Below, in pieces: positions 50,465-58,519 of a stretch of DNA of 64,000 nt. The notes beneath the pieces are model-generated. The model did no database searches, had not been told where the DNA came from, and saw nothing but the letters and a program-made list of their open reading frames with translations. The stretch comes from Arthrobacter sp. 24S4-2 (GTDB taxonomy: Bacteria; Actinomycetota; Actinomycetes; Actinomycetales; Micrococcaceae), in NCBI RefSeq assembly GCF_005280255.1, contig NZ_CP040018.1, positions 1,550,001-1,614,000 of the forward strand, given 5' to 3'. The position numbers were made by a program, and so were the translations under genes. Each line of letters opens with the position of its first letter. Position 1 is the stretch's first letter.

Positions 50465-51910
50465 TTACGCCTTCGCGTCGGCCAGCTCACGTTCGTCCCG
50501 CTCAGCTGCCGAAGCGGCAGCCGAGGGGTCGACGGCGGCGGGGGCGGCGGCGTCGTCGTCCACGAACGGGTCGCCATTGCGCGGTGCGTTGTACAACGCT
50601 TCGTCCAGGATGCCCTGGCGCTTGGCCACGATCGTGGGGACGAGCGCCTGCCCGGCCACGTTGACGGCCGTGCGGCCCATGTCCAGGATCGGGTCGATCG
50701 CCAGCAGGAGGCCGACGCCGGCCAGGGGGAGGCCCAGCGTGGACAGCGTCAGGGTCAGCATCACGACGGCGCCGGTGGTGCCGGCCGTTGCGGCGGAGCC
50801 CAGCACGGAGACGAGGGCGATCAGCAGGTACTGGGTGAAGTCGAGCTGGATGCCGAAGAACTGGGCCACGAAGATCGCCGAGATGGCCGGGTAGATCGCG
50901 GCGCAGCCGTCCATCTTGGTGGTGGCGCCCAGCGGCACGGCGAAGGAGGCGTAGGCGCGGGGGACGCCCAGGCTCCGCTCGGTCACGCGCTGGGTCAGCG
51001 GCAGGGTGCCCACCGAGGAACGGGAGACGAAGGCCAGCTGCACGGCCGGCCAGACGCCGGAGAAGTACTGCTTGACGGACAGTCCGTGGGTGCGGACCAG
51101 GACCGGGTAGACCACGAACAGCACCAGGGCCAGGCCCACGTAGATGGCAAACGTGAACTTGCCCAGCGAACCGATGGTGTCCCAGCCGTAAACGGCCACG
51201 GCGTTGCCGATGAGGCCCACGGTGCCGATCGGGGCAATCCGGATGATCCACCACAGGACCTTCTGGATCACGGCAAGGGCCGAGGCGTTGAGGTTGAGGA
51301 ACGGCTCGGCGGCCTTGCCCACCTTCAGGGCGGCCACGCCGACGGCGATCGCGATCACGAGGATCTGCAGGACGTTGAAGCTGACGGCGGTGGTGGCCAC
51401 GCCGTCGGTTACGGTGGTGCTGGCGCCCAGGCCCAGGAAGTTCTTCGGGAACAGGCCGATAAGGAAGGCCCACCAGTCACCGGACTTGCCGCTGTACTTA
51501 GCTTCCTGGGTGATGCCGGTGCCGGCGCCGGGCTGCAGCAGCACGCCCAGCCCAATGCCGATCAGCACGGCGATCAGCGACGTGATGGCGAACCAAAGCA
51601 GCGTGTTCCACGCCAGCTTCGCGGCGTTGGACACCTGCCGGAGGTTCGAGATGGAGCTGACGACGGCGGTGAAGATGAGCGGGACCACGGCGGTCTGCAG
51701 CAGCGAGACGTAGCTCGAGCCGATGGTCTGCAGGGTGGCGCCGAGGGCATTGGGGCTTGCCTTGGTGCTTCCCGTGTACTTGGCAAGGAGGCCAAGGCCC
51801 AGGCCCACGATGAGGGCGGCGATGATCTGGAAGCCGAACGATCCGACCCATTTGGGCAGCCGGAAGCCGGTGTTTCCGGCGGGGAAGGGGGTGCTGGTTT
51901 GAATGGTCAC
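50465..51910 (-). CDS. Dicarboxylate/amino acid:cation symporter (DAACS, SDF family)
   Basis: The 481-residue transporter has eight predicted helices and two re-entrant loops. The family's Ser-rich hairpin is seen as FVSRSSVGTLPLTQR near residue 285, followed by LGATTKMDGCAAIYP (usually NMDG) near 335 and GTTGAVVMLTLTLSTLGLP near 385. DctA/GltP relatives import C4-dicarboxylates or glutamate with Na+ or H+. The C-terminal tail is acidic and Ala-rich (VDDDAAAPAAVD). It is convergent with the secreted-protein gene. The 195 bases upstream hold no obvious regulator site. Confidence 0.92.
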   Translation of the reverse strand: MTIQTSTPFPAGNTGFRLPKWVGSFGFQIIAALIVGLGLGLLAKYTGSTKASPNALGATLQTIGSSYVSLLQTAVVPLIFTAVVSSISNLRQVSNAAKLAWNTLLWFAITSLIAVLIGIGLGVLLQPGAGTGITQEAKYSGKSGDWWAFLIGLFPKNFLGLGASTTVTDGVATTAVSFNVLQILVIAIAVGVAALKVGKAAEPFLNLNASALAVIQKVLWWIIRIAPIGTVGLIGNAVAVYGWDTIGSLGKFTFAIYVGLALVLFVVYPVLVRTHGLSVKQYFSGVWPAVQLAFVSRSSVGTLPLTQRVTERSLGVPRAYASFAVPLGATTKMDGCAAIYPAISAIFVAQFFGIQLDFTQYLLIALVSVLGSAATAGTTGAVVMLTLTLSTLGLPLAGVGLLLAIDPILDMGRTAVNVAGQALVPTIVAKRQGILDEALYNAPRNGDPFVDDDAAAPAAVDPSAAASAAERDERELADAKA

Positions 51911-52105
51911 CCGAACACGCTAGGCGCGGGATGCATACCACCACGAACGCACGTTGAGAAATGTTACGGGAATAAAATCGATCCGCCCTTCGAATTCCCC
52001 AGAGAATGGCGTAATGGGGCCCTTTTGTGAAGTTATTCCCGGCGCAGGTGTGGCAAACGTCTCGCGCCTGAGTGGCCCAGACGCCGGTGCAGTCAGCCTC
52101 AGGGC

Positions 52106-53791
52106 CTACGTCAGCAGCGCCCGCCTGAGGGTGTCCAGGCCCACGGAGCCGATGTTCAGGGCCTTGGTGTGGAAGGCCTTGAGGTCGAAGCCGGGGCGGG
52201 CCTCGAGTTCGGCACGGATCTGCTCCCAGAGGCGCTGCCCCACCTTGTAGGAGGGCGCCTGGCCGGGCCAGCCGAGATAGCGGGCAAATTCGAAGTTGAG
52301 CTGTCCCACGCTGATGGCGAGGTTCTCTTTAAGGAAGGCATAGCCCTTGTCCGGAGTCCACCTTCCGCCGCCCCAGCGTTCCGGGACGTCGAGCTCCAGG
52401 TGGACGCCGATGTCGAACACCACCCGGGCGGCACGCATTCGCTGCATGTCGAGCATGCCCATATGGTCGCCCGGGTCCTTGAGGTAGCCCAGTTCCTGCA
52501 TTAGCTTTTCGGCGTAGAGTGCCCAGCCTTCGCCGTGGCCGGATGTCCAGCAGACGTTGCGCCGCCACTTGTTGAGCAGCTCCCGGCGGTAGATCGCCGT
52601 GGCGATCTGCAAATGGTGCCCGGGGACGCCTTCGTGGAACACTGTGGTGGTCTCGGCCCAGGTGGTGAAGGTGTCCTCGCCCGCGGGGACAGACCACCAC
52701 ATCCGGCCCGGCCGGCTGAAGTCGTCGGTGGGTCCGGTGTAGTAGATGCCGCCCTCGTCGGTGGGTGCAATCAGGCATTCCAACGTCTTCATGATGTCCG
52801 GAATCTCGAAGTGCACGCCGGCAAGATCCGTGATCGCCCTGTCCGAGAGGTCCTGCATCCAGGCCTTAAGGGCGTCGGTGCCCTTGAGTTGGCGGTCCGG
52901 ATCGTTGTTGAGGATCTCCTTGGCTTCCTCGACCGACGCGCCGGGGCGGATCTCCGCGGCCACGCGTTCCTGTTCGGCAATGAGCCGGTCCAGTTCCTGG
53001 ACGCCCCAGGCGTAGGTCTCATCGAGGTCCACGGCGGCTCCGAGGAACGCGCGGGAGGCCAGCGCGTAACGGTCCCGGCCCACGGCATCCTTGTCCGGGG
53101 CTGCGGGGAGCAGTTCGGTGGACAGGAAATCAGCCAGCCTGGCGTAGGCGGCGCGGGCCGCGGCAGCGCCGCCGTCGAGCTTTGCCTGCAGTCCAGCCGA
53201 AAGCTGGCCTTCCTTGGTCTTCGAGCCCGCGGCCATTTTCGCGAAGAAGCCGTCCTCGGCTGCATACTTGGTGGCCTGCTCGATGACGATTGACACCTGC
53301 CGCGCGGCGGAGACCTTGCCCTGTTCCCTGGCGGAGCGCAGCGATTCAATGTAGCCGTCGATCGCTCCGGGAACGCTGTGGGCGCGACCGGCGATGTGCT
53401 CCCAGTGCTCCTCCGTATCGGTGGGCATCAGGTCGAAAATGGAGCGGATATTCTGCGCCGGCGATTCGATGTTGTTCAGTTCGGCGGCATCCCAGCCGGA
53501 CGCGTGGATTTCCAACTGCAGTCCCAGCCGTTCGCGCATGGCGTCCAGCGTGACGGCGTCCACGTCGTCTTCCGGCTCCAGCCCGTCCAGGGCCGCCAGG
53601 GTTTCGCGCGCTGCGGTGGCGAACTCCGCTATTCCGGCCGGGGAAAAGTCCTGGAATTCGGTCTCGTGGCCCGGCACGCCCAGCACTGTGGCGAAGCTCG
53701 GGTTGAGCCTGATGAGCGTATCCGTGTAGGCGTCGGCGACGGCGTCGATGGCTGTGTGGGGGCGCGCTGAGGCGGCGGGTTCGGTAGTCAC
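52106..53791 (-). CDS. DUF885 family protein (probable metallopeptidase)
   Basis: The 561-residue protein belongs to DUF885, whose members resemble zinc metallopeptidases. The metal motif HEGVPGHH is near residues 385-392, and ESLRSAREQGKVSAARQV near 145 and SGHGEGWALYAEKLMQELG near 425 are other conserved stretches; the GEGWALY Glu is a likely metal ligand. No signal peptide is present, so it is cytoplasmic. The activity of most family members is unproven. It lies 95 bases after accE on the same strand and may be co-transcribed with it, although no functional link is known. The start ATG at 53791 is well placed. Confidence 0.9.
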   Translation of the reverse strand: MTTEPAASARPHTAIDAVADAYTDTLIRLNPSFATVLGVPGHETEFQDFSPAGIAEFATAARETLAALDGLEPEDDVDAVTLDAMRERLGLQLEIHASGWDAAELNNIESPAQNIRSIFDLMPTDTEEHWEHIAGRAHSVPGAIDGYIESLRSAREQGKVSAARQVSIVIEQATKYAAEDGFFAKMAAGSKTKEGQLSAGLQAKLDGGAAAARAAYARLADFLSTELLPAAPDKDAVGRDRYALASRAFLGAAVDLDETYAWGVQELDRLIAEQERVAAEIRPGASVEEAKEILNNDPDRQLKGTDALKAWMQDLSDRAITDLAGVHFEIPDIMKTLECLIAPTDEGGIYYTGPTDDFSRPGRMWWSVPAGEDTFTTWAETTTVFHEGVPGHHLQIATAIYRRELLNKWRRNVCWTSGHGEGWALYAEKLMQELGYLKDPGDHMGMLDMQRMRAARVVFDIGVHLELDVPERWGGGRWTPDKGYAFLKENLAISVGQLNFEFARYLGWPGQAPSYKVGQRLWEQIRAELEARPGFDLKAFHTKALNIGSVGLDTLRRALLT

Positions 53792-53886
53792 CCCACGAGA
53801 CTAACGGGGCAGTCCCAGTTATGAAAGACTCACTGAACTTTTCGGTGTGTCAGCGGACGGCCGCTGCGGCGGCAATCCGCACCGCC

Positions 53887-54153
53887 TTACCCCCGGCTGC
53901 GTTTCCAGGCTCCCGGCCCCGGAGTTGGTGCCAGCCGCAGTTGCTGTCGCCGGACCCACTGCCGGATGCTGGGCTTCGCCTCGCCTTGGGCGGCGGCGGT
54001 GCCGAGGGAGAGTACGACGGCGGTCAGTGCCGCCAGTTCCTCGTCGTTCGGTTCGCCTTTGACTACTGAGAACAGCGGCTCCGCAGCTTCTGGTTCGCTC
54101 CCCGCCGTTTCGCTCCCCGCCGCCGCGCCGCGGCCCGGCTCCACGTCCGGCAT
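53887..54153 (-). CDS. accE: Acyl-CoA carboxylase epsilon subunit
   Basis: The 88-residue protein has an acidic, disordered N-terminus (GAAAGSETAGSEPEAAE) and the typical epsilon-subunit segment FSVVKGEPNDEELAALTAVV near residue 30. In actinobacteria this small subunit stabilises or stimulates the AccA3-AccD complex. The C-terminal residues (WVRRQQLRLAP) are basic, as usual. The start overlaps the accD stop: either ATG 54153 (TGATG) or GTG 54156 is possible, and ATG is listed. No DNA-binding or catalytic motif is expected. Co-transcription with accD is certain from the overlap. Confidence 0.88.
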   Translation of the reverse strand: MPDVEPGRGAAAGSETAGSEPEAAEPLFSVVKGEPNDEELAALTAVVLSLGTAAAQGEAKPSIRQWVRRQQLRLAPTPGPGAWKRSRG

Positions 54154-55736
54154 CACAGCGGGATGTTTCCGTGCTTCTTGGCGGGAAGGCTGGCGCGTTT
54201 GTCCCGCAGCGCACGCAAGCCCTTGATGAGCTGCATCCGGGTTTCGGAGGGCGCGATAACCGCGTCCACGTAGCCCAGCTGGGCGGCCTGGTACGGGTTG
54301 AGGAGCTCCTCCTCGTACTGCCTGATGACTTCGGCACGCTTGGCCTCGACGTCGCCGCCCGCCTCCGCAACCGCGGCGAGTTCCCGGCGGTACAAGATGT
54401 TGACGGCGCCCTGGGCACCCATGACGCCAATCTGCGCCGTGGGCCAGGCCAGGTTCAGGTCGGCGCCGAGCTTCTTGGAGCCCATCACGATATACGCGCC
54501 GCCGTAGGCCTTGCGGGTGATCACGGTGAGCTTGGGGACCGTGGCTTCGGCGTAGGCGTAGAGGAGTTTTGCGCCACGGCGGATGATGCCCTGGAATTCC
54601 TGGTCCTTGCCCGGCAGGAAGCCAGGCACGTCCACCAGCGTGATGATGGGGATGTTGAAGGCGTCGCAGTGCCGCACGAAGCGGGCGGCCTTTTCCGAAG
54701 CCGAGATGTCCAGCGTGCCCGCGAACTGCATGGGCTGGTTGGCGACGATGCCCACGGTGTGTCCTTCGATGCGGCCGTAGCCGATCATCACGTTGGGCGC
54801 GTAGAGGGCCTGCATCTCCAGGAAGTGGCCGTCGTCGACGATCTGCCCCACGACCTTGCGCATGTCGTAGGGCTGGTTGGCGGAGTCCGGGATGAGCACG
54901 TCCAGGGCGAGGTCGTCGTCGTCGACGTCCAGTTCCTGCTGGTGTTCCAGCACGGGAGCTTCGGCCAGGTTGTTGGAGGGCAGGAAGTCCAGGAGTTCGC
55001 GGACGAATTCGATGGCATCTGCTTCGTCCGAGGCGAGGTAAGTGGACGTGCCCGTGGTGGCGTTGTGCTGGCGTGCGCCGCCCAGGGTCTCCATGTCCAC
55101 GTCCTCACCGGTGACGGTCTTGATGACGTCGGGGCCCGTGATGAACATGTGCGAGGTCTTGTCCACCATCACCACGTAGTCCGTCAGGGCGGGGGAGTAG
55201 GCCGCTCCGCCGGCGGAAGGGCCCATGATGAGCGAGATCTGCGGGACTACGCCGGAGGCGTGGACGTTGTTGCGGAAGATGTCGGCGAACATGGCCAGCG
55301 AAGCCACGCCTTCCTGGATCCTCGCGCCGCCGCCGTCGAGGATGCCCACCACCGGGCAGCCGTTGCGGAGGGCGAACTCCTGCACCTTGACAATCTTTTC
55401 GCCGTTGACCTGGCTCAGCGAGCCGCCGTAGACCGAGAAGTCCTGGCTGTAGACGGCGACGGGACGGCCGTCCACGGTGCCGTAGCCGGACACCAGGCCG
55501 TCGCCGAGGGGCTTCTTCTTTTCCATGCCGAAGGCCGTGGAGCGGTGCACGGCAAGGGCGTCCAACTCAACGAACGACCCTTCATCGAGCAGGAGGTCGA
55601 TGCGCTCGCGTGCGGTGTTCTTGCCGCGGGCGTGCTGCTTCTCGATGGCCTCGGGGCCGGATGGTTGCTCGGCGCGCGCCTGGCGGTCGCGGAAGTCTGC
55701 AATCTTTCCCGCGGTCGTTGTCAGATCGTGGCTCAT
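54153..55736 (-). CDS. accD: Acyl-CoA carboxylase beta subunit (carboxyltransferase)
   Basis: The 527-residue enzyme moves carboxyl from biotin to acetyl- or propionyl-CoA, making malonyl- or methylmalonyl-CoA. It has both carboxyltransferase halves: the N-terminal one with GMEKKKPLGDGLVSGYG and GGGARIQEGVASLAMF near 135, and the C-terminal one with FLPGKDQEFQGIIRRGAKLL near 375 and TRKAYGGAYIVMGSKKLGAD near 405. These give the two oxyanion holes. The start at ATG 55736 fits a GGAG site better than the TTG one codon upstream. The TGTAG palindrome lies about 120 bases upstream. The alpha subunit is at 41-43 kb and biotin ligase is at 56.9 kb. Confidence 0.95.
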   Translation of the reverse strand: MSHDLTTTAGKIADFRDRQARAEQPSGPEAIEKQHARGKNTARERIDLLLDEGSFVELDALAVHRSTAFGMEKKKPLGDGLVSGYGTVDGRPVAVYSQDFSVYGGSLSQVNGEKIVKVQEFALRNGCPVVGILDGGGARIQEGVASLAMFADIFRNNVHASGVVPQISLIMGPSAGGAAYSPALTDYVVMVDKTSHMFITGPDVIKTVTGEDVDMETLGGARQHNATTGTSTYLASDEADAIEFVRELLDFLPSNNLAEAPVLEHQQELDVDDDDLALDVLIPDSANQPYDMRKVVGQIVDDGHFLEMQALYAPNVMIGYGRIEGHTVGIVANQPMQFAGTLDISASEKAARFVRHCDAFNIPIITLVDVPGFLPGKDQEFQGIIRRGAKLLYAYAEATVPKLTVITRKAYGGAYIVMGSKKLGADLNLAWPTAQIGVMGAQGAVNILYRRELAAVAEAGGDVEAKRAEVIRQYEEELLNPYQAAQLGYVDAVIAPSETRMQLIKGLRALRDKRASLPAKKHGNIPL

Positions 55737-55857
55737 CAAGTGTCTCCGGCTCTGTAGCTGATAGTCGCTGGCCCTGTAGTTCGACGGCGCTTAAGTAGCT
55801 TCCGCACAAAAACCGGGCCCTGTTGGCTAGTCTAGTGACGCTATTGGCCCTGACCGC

Positions 55858-55872
55858 TGTAGAAACCCTACA
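55858..55872. promoter_or_regulatory. TGTAG-N5-CTACA element upstream of accD
   Basis: Perfect 5-bp arms with a 5-base spacer, 122 bases before accD and 71 bases before the divergent SDR. The same core, with matching GGG after TGTAG on one strand, is upstream of accA3 at 43233-43247. No other copy was seen in the window. Confidence 0.55.
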
Positions 55873-55901
55873 ATTTTCCGCGCCATAGACGAGCCGGACA
55901 G

Positions 55902-55923
55902 TATGTTACTCGTCGGTAACATA
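55902..55923. promoter_or_regulatory. 22-bp operator-like palindrome upstream of the SDR gene
   Basis: Arms TATGTTAC and GTAACATA are a perfect 8-bp inverted repeat around TCGTCG. It ends 19 bases before the SDR start codon, where a TetR-type repressor would block transcription. The half-site TTAC/GTAA is common in operators of fatty-acid and steroid regulators, but none is encoded here. Confidence 0.6.
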
Positions 55924-55942
55924 AGTCAGTTAGAGTGTCCTT

Positions 55943-56833
55943 ATGACTTCAAGCAATGATGCTTCGGGCACCGCCGCAGGGCCGTACCAGGCCGCCGGTT
56001 CCCTCCATGGCCGCACGATTCTGATGTCCGGCGGCAGCCGCGGCATCGGGCTGGCCATTGCCACCCGGGCCGCGCGGGACGGCGCCAACATAGTGCTGAT
56101 GGCGAAGACGGGCGAGCCGCACGCCAAACTCGAAGGCACTGTCTACAGCGCCGCCGAACAGCTTCAGGCCGCCGGTGGCCAGGCGCTCCCGATCGTCGGA
56201 GACGTGCGCAATGATGACGACGTGGCCGGTGCGGTTGCCGCCGCCGTCGAACGCTTCGGCGGGATCGACATCGTGATCAACAATGCCTCCGCCATCGATC
56301 TGTCCAAGACGGACGCCATCGACATGAAGCGCTATGACCTCATGCAGGACATCAACGTCCGCGGCACCTTCCTGCTGTCCAAGCTCGCACTGCCGGCCCT
56401 TCGCCGGTCACCGTCCGCAAATATCCTCACCCTCTCGCCGCCCCTGAACCTGGATCCAAAATGGGCCGGCATGCACCTGGCGTACACCATGGCGAAATAC
56501 GGCATGAGCCTCACCACGCTTGGCCTCGCCGACGAACTGAAAGATGACGGCATCAACGTCAACTCGCTCTGGCCGTGCACGCTGATCGACACCGCCGCCA
56601 TCCGCAACATGCCCGGCGGCGAGACCATGGTCAAGGCCGCGCGCGGGCCGGAGATCATGGCGGATGCGGCGCATGCCGTGCTGACGGGCAGCAACGCGAC
56701 AGGCGAAGCCGGCCCCCTAACCGGCAATTTCTACACTGACGAACAAGTACTCGCAGCGGCCGGTGTGACTGACTTCTCCGCATACAGCCTCGGCGCTCCG
56801 GAGAGCCGCCTGGTGCCTGACATTTTCCTTTGA
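55943..56833 (+). CDS. SDR-family oxidoreductase, HSDL2-like
   Basis: The 296-residue protein is a short-chain dehydrogenase/reductase of the hydroxysteroid dehydrogenase-like 2 group. It has the NAD(P) loop LMSGGSRGIGLAIA near residue 30, NNASAI near 112, and the active-site YTMAK near 175. The Ser normally before YXXXK appears as LSPPLNLD near 155. The C-terminus (TGNFYTDEQVLAAAGVTDFS) is typical of HSDL2. Substrates are probably acyl-CoA or steroid alcohols. It is divergent from accD, with two palindromes between them. The start ATG at 55943 lies a few bases after TCCTT, and the promoter overlaps the operator-like palindrome. Confidence 0.9.
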   Translation: MTSSNDASGTAAGPYQAAGSLHGRTILMSGGSRGIGLAIATRAARDGANIVLMAKTGEPHAKLEGTVYSAAEQLQAAGGQALPIVGDVRNDDDVAGAVAAAVERFGGIDIVINNASAIDLSKTDAIDMKRYDLMQDINVRGTFLLSKLALPALRRSPSANILTLSPPLNLDPKWAGMHLAYTMAKYGMSLTTLGLADELKDDGINVNSLWPCTLIDTAAIRNMPGGETMVKAARGPEIMADAAHAVLTGSNATGEAGPLTGNFYTDEQVLAAAGVTDFSAYSLGAPESRLVPDIFL

Positions 56834-56871
56834 GAACGTCCGCATCCACGGCCGGAGCTGCGCCAACTCGG

Positions 56872-56877
56872 TAGGAT
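56872..56877 (+). promoter_or_regulatory. Candidate -10 of leaderless birA
   Basis: TAGGAT at 56872-56877 lies six bases before the ATG of birA, too close for a ribosome site, and none is present. A leaderless transcript is likely. No clear -35 was seen. Confidence 0.45.
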
Positions 56878-56883
56878 TCAACT

Positions 56884-57891
56884 ATGGACGCCCCACAGCA
56901 CGCCGACGGTCAGGAACCGATCAACCCGCCCTCCCCGGACAGTCCCACAGGCGCCTCCCCGGCAGTGCAGCCACAGGCGGTCGCCCGCGTGGGGCTGGAC
57001 CGGAGCGAGCTGGGCAGCGGCGATTTCCTGGCGGCCAACGGCATCGCGCAGCTCACCGTGGTGGACTCCACAGGTTCCACCAACGCTGACCTCCTCCAGG
57101 GCGTAACTGTGGATCCCCGGGCGTGGCCGGACCTGTCGGTGCTGACCGCCGAACACCAGACCGCGGCACGCGGCCGGCTGGACCGGCACTGGGAGGCGCC
57201 GGCACTGAGCTCCGTGTCGGTCTCGATCGTGCTCCGGCCGGTGAACGCGGACGGGCGGCCGCTGCCCACGCACAGCTATTCGTGGTTCTCGCTGCTCGCG
57301 GCCCTTGCGCTGCGCGAAGCCCTTCTGGAGACGGCGGGCATCCCGGCCGAGATCAAGTGGCCCAACGACGTCATGGTGCGCGGCAAGAAGATTGCCGGGA
57401 TCCTTGCGCAGCTGGGCCCTATGGGGGACGGTTCCGTCCCTCCGGTGGTGCTCGGCACGGGCCTGAATGTCACGCTGACTGCGGCGGAACTGCCGGTTCC
57501 AACGGCAACGTCCGTCTTCCTGGAGAACGCCCGCACGGTGGACCGCACCACGCTGCTCAAGAGTTACCTCTCACGCTTCGCTGCGCTCTACCGCAATTTC
57601 TGCAATGCCGATGGCGATCCCGCCGCCGGGATGGCCGGCGGGCCGTCACTGCACAAGCGCGTTGAATCGGTGATGTCCACTCTCGGCAAGCAGGTGCGCG
57701 CGCAGTTGCCGGGCGACCACGAAATCATCGGCCACGCATCCCGCCTGGACGAGTACGGCTCCCTCCTGGTGGTCGATGCGGCCAAGCACGAGCACGTCGT
57801 GACTGCCGGCGACGTGGTCCATCTCCGGCCGTGGACGCCGCCGGGCTCGGAGGGCAAGGAACCCGGCACCGCGGAAAGCGGATATGCGTAG
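56884..57891 (+). CDS. birA: Biotin--[acetyl-CoA carboxylase] ligase
   Basis: BirA joins biotin to the carrier lysine of carboxylase, here the EAMKM site of AccA3. The 335-residue product has the biotin-binding DSTGSTNADLL near residue 61, the adenylate loop ARGRLDRHWEAP near 98 (usually GRGRXGR-like), and KWPNDVMVRGKKIAGIL near 159-175 with the catalytic Lys. A C-terminal SH3-like domain ends at VVHLRPW. An N-terminal Pro-rich leader of about 35 residues replaces the DNA-binding domain of E. coli BirA, so this is a class I ligase without repressor function. It is the first gene of birA-PH-cyclase and overlaps the next by eight bases. Confidence 0.93.
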   Translation: MDAPQHADGQEPINPPSPDSPTGASPAVQPQAVARVGLDRSELGSGDFLAANGIAQLTVVDSTGSTNADLLQGVTVDPRAWPDLSVLTAEHQTAARGRLDRHWEAPALSSVSVSIVLRPVNADGRPLPTHSYSWFSLLAALALREALLETAGIPAEIKWPNDVMVRGKKIAGILAQLGPMGDGSVPPVVLGTGLNVTLTAAELPVPTATSVFLENARTVDRTTLLKSYLSRFAALYRNFCNADGDPAAGMAGGPSLHKRVESVMSTLGKQVRAQLPGDHEIIGHASRLDEYGSLLVVDAAKHEHVVTAGDVVHLRPWTPPGSEGKEPGTAESGYA

Positions 57892-58519
57892 AGATCTCCT
57901 GCCGGGTGAACAGGTCATCACTGTAACGCGGCCGCAGCCCCGGAAGCTGTTCATTCCGGCGCTGCTGTTCATCGTCGTTCCTGCGTTGGGCGCCTTTGCG
58001 AGTGCCTGGATCATCAAAGGCGAACCGGCGAGGCTGGTGCCGCTGATCACCGGGGAATGGACGCCTTGGCTTGTCGCAGTGTGCGTCGCCGCAGTTGCGT
58101 GGATACTGTTGGGGTATTGTCTGCCGCGTCTGCTCAAATGGCACGCGACGCAGTACGTGCTGACCAGCCGGCGGATAGTTGCCCGTTACGGCATGTTGCG
58201 GAGGCGGGATATGCAGATTTCGCTCGCCGCGGTGCGTCACGTGGAGGTGAGCCAGTCGCTGTGGCAACGCATATTGCGTTCCGGGAATATATCGTTGGAC
58301 ACCGGGCATGGCGTCGACGCCGTGATCCCGGATGTTCCGGAGGTGGCACGGTTTCGCAACTTTGTCCTCGACGCGATCGATGAACTGCCGGACAGTGCGA
58401 CGTTTGATGGTGCGGGTTTTGACGGTGGGATTTTTGAGGCCGACCGGGCTCAGGGCTTGGCCGGGGACGTGACGCGATACGGGTGGGATACGAGAGAAGG
58501 TGGAAGAGATGAGCGCTGA
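57884..58519 (+). CDS. Membrane protein with bacterial PH domain (bPH2)
   Basis: The 211-residue protein has two hydrophobic helices (residues about 24-44 and 60-82) followed by a bPH2-type domain: TQYVLTSRRIVARYGMLRRR near 90 and MQISLAAVRHVEVSQSLWQRIL near 110, with SGNISLDTGHG near 135. The domain should lie on the cytoplasmic face. The tail (residues 165-211) is acidic and low complexity. It overlaps birA by eight bases and the next gene by eleven, so the three are translationally coupled. Its role is unknown; bPH2 membrane proteins often occur near cell-envelope genes. Confidence 0.88.
   Translation: MRRDLLPGEQVITVTRPQPRKLFIPALLFIVVPALGAFASAWIIKGEPARLVPLITGEWTPWLVAVCVAAVAWILLGYCLPRLLKWHATQYVLTSRRIVARYGMLRRRDMQISLAAVRHVEVSQSLWQRILRSGNISLDTGHGVDAVIPDVPEVARFRNFVLDAIDELPDSATFDGAGFDGGIFEADRAQGLAGDVTRYGWDTREGGRDER

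Noticed and set aside
54171..55757. 528-codon open frame antisense to accD
   Set aside because: AccD motifs on the minus strand are complete; the plus frame has no family resemblance and no promoter.
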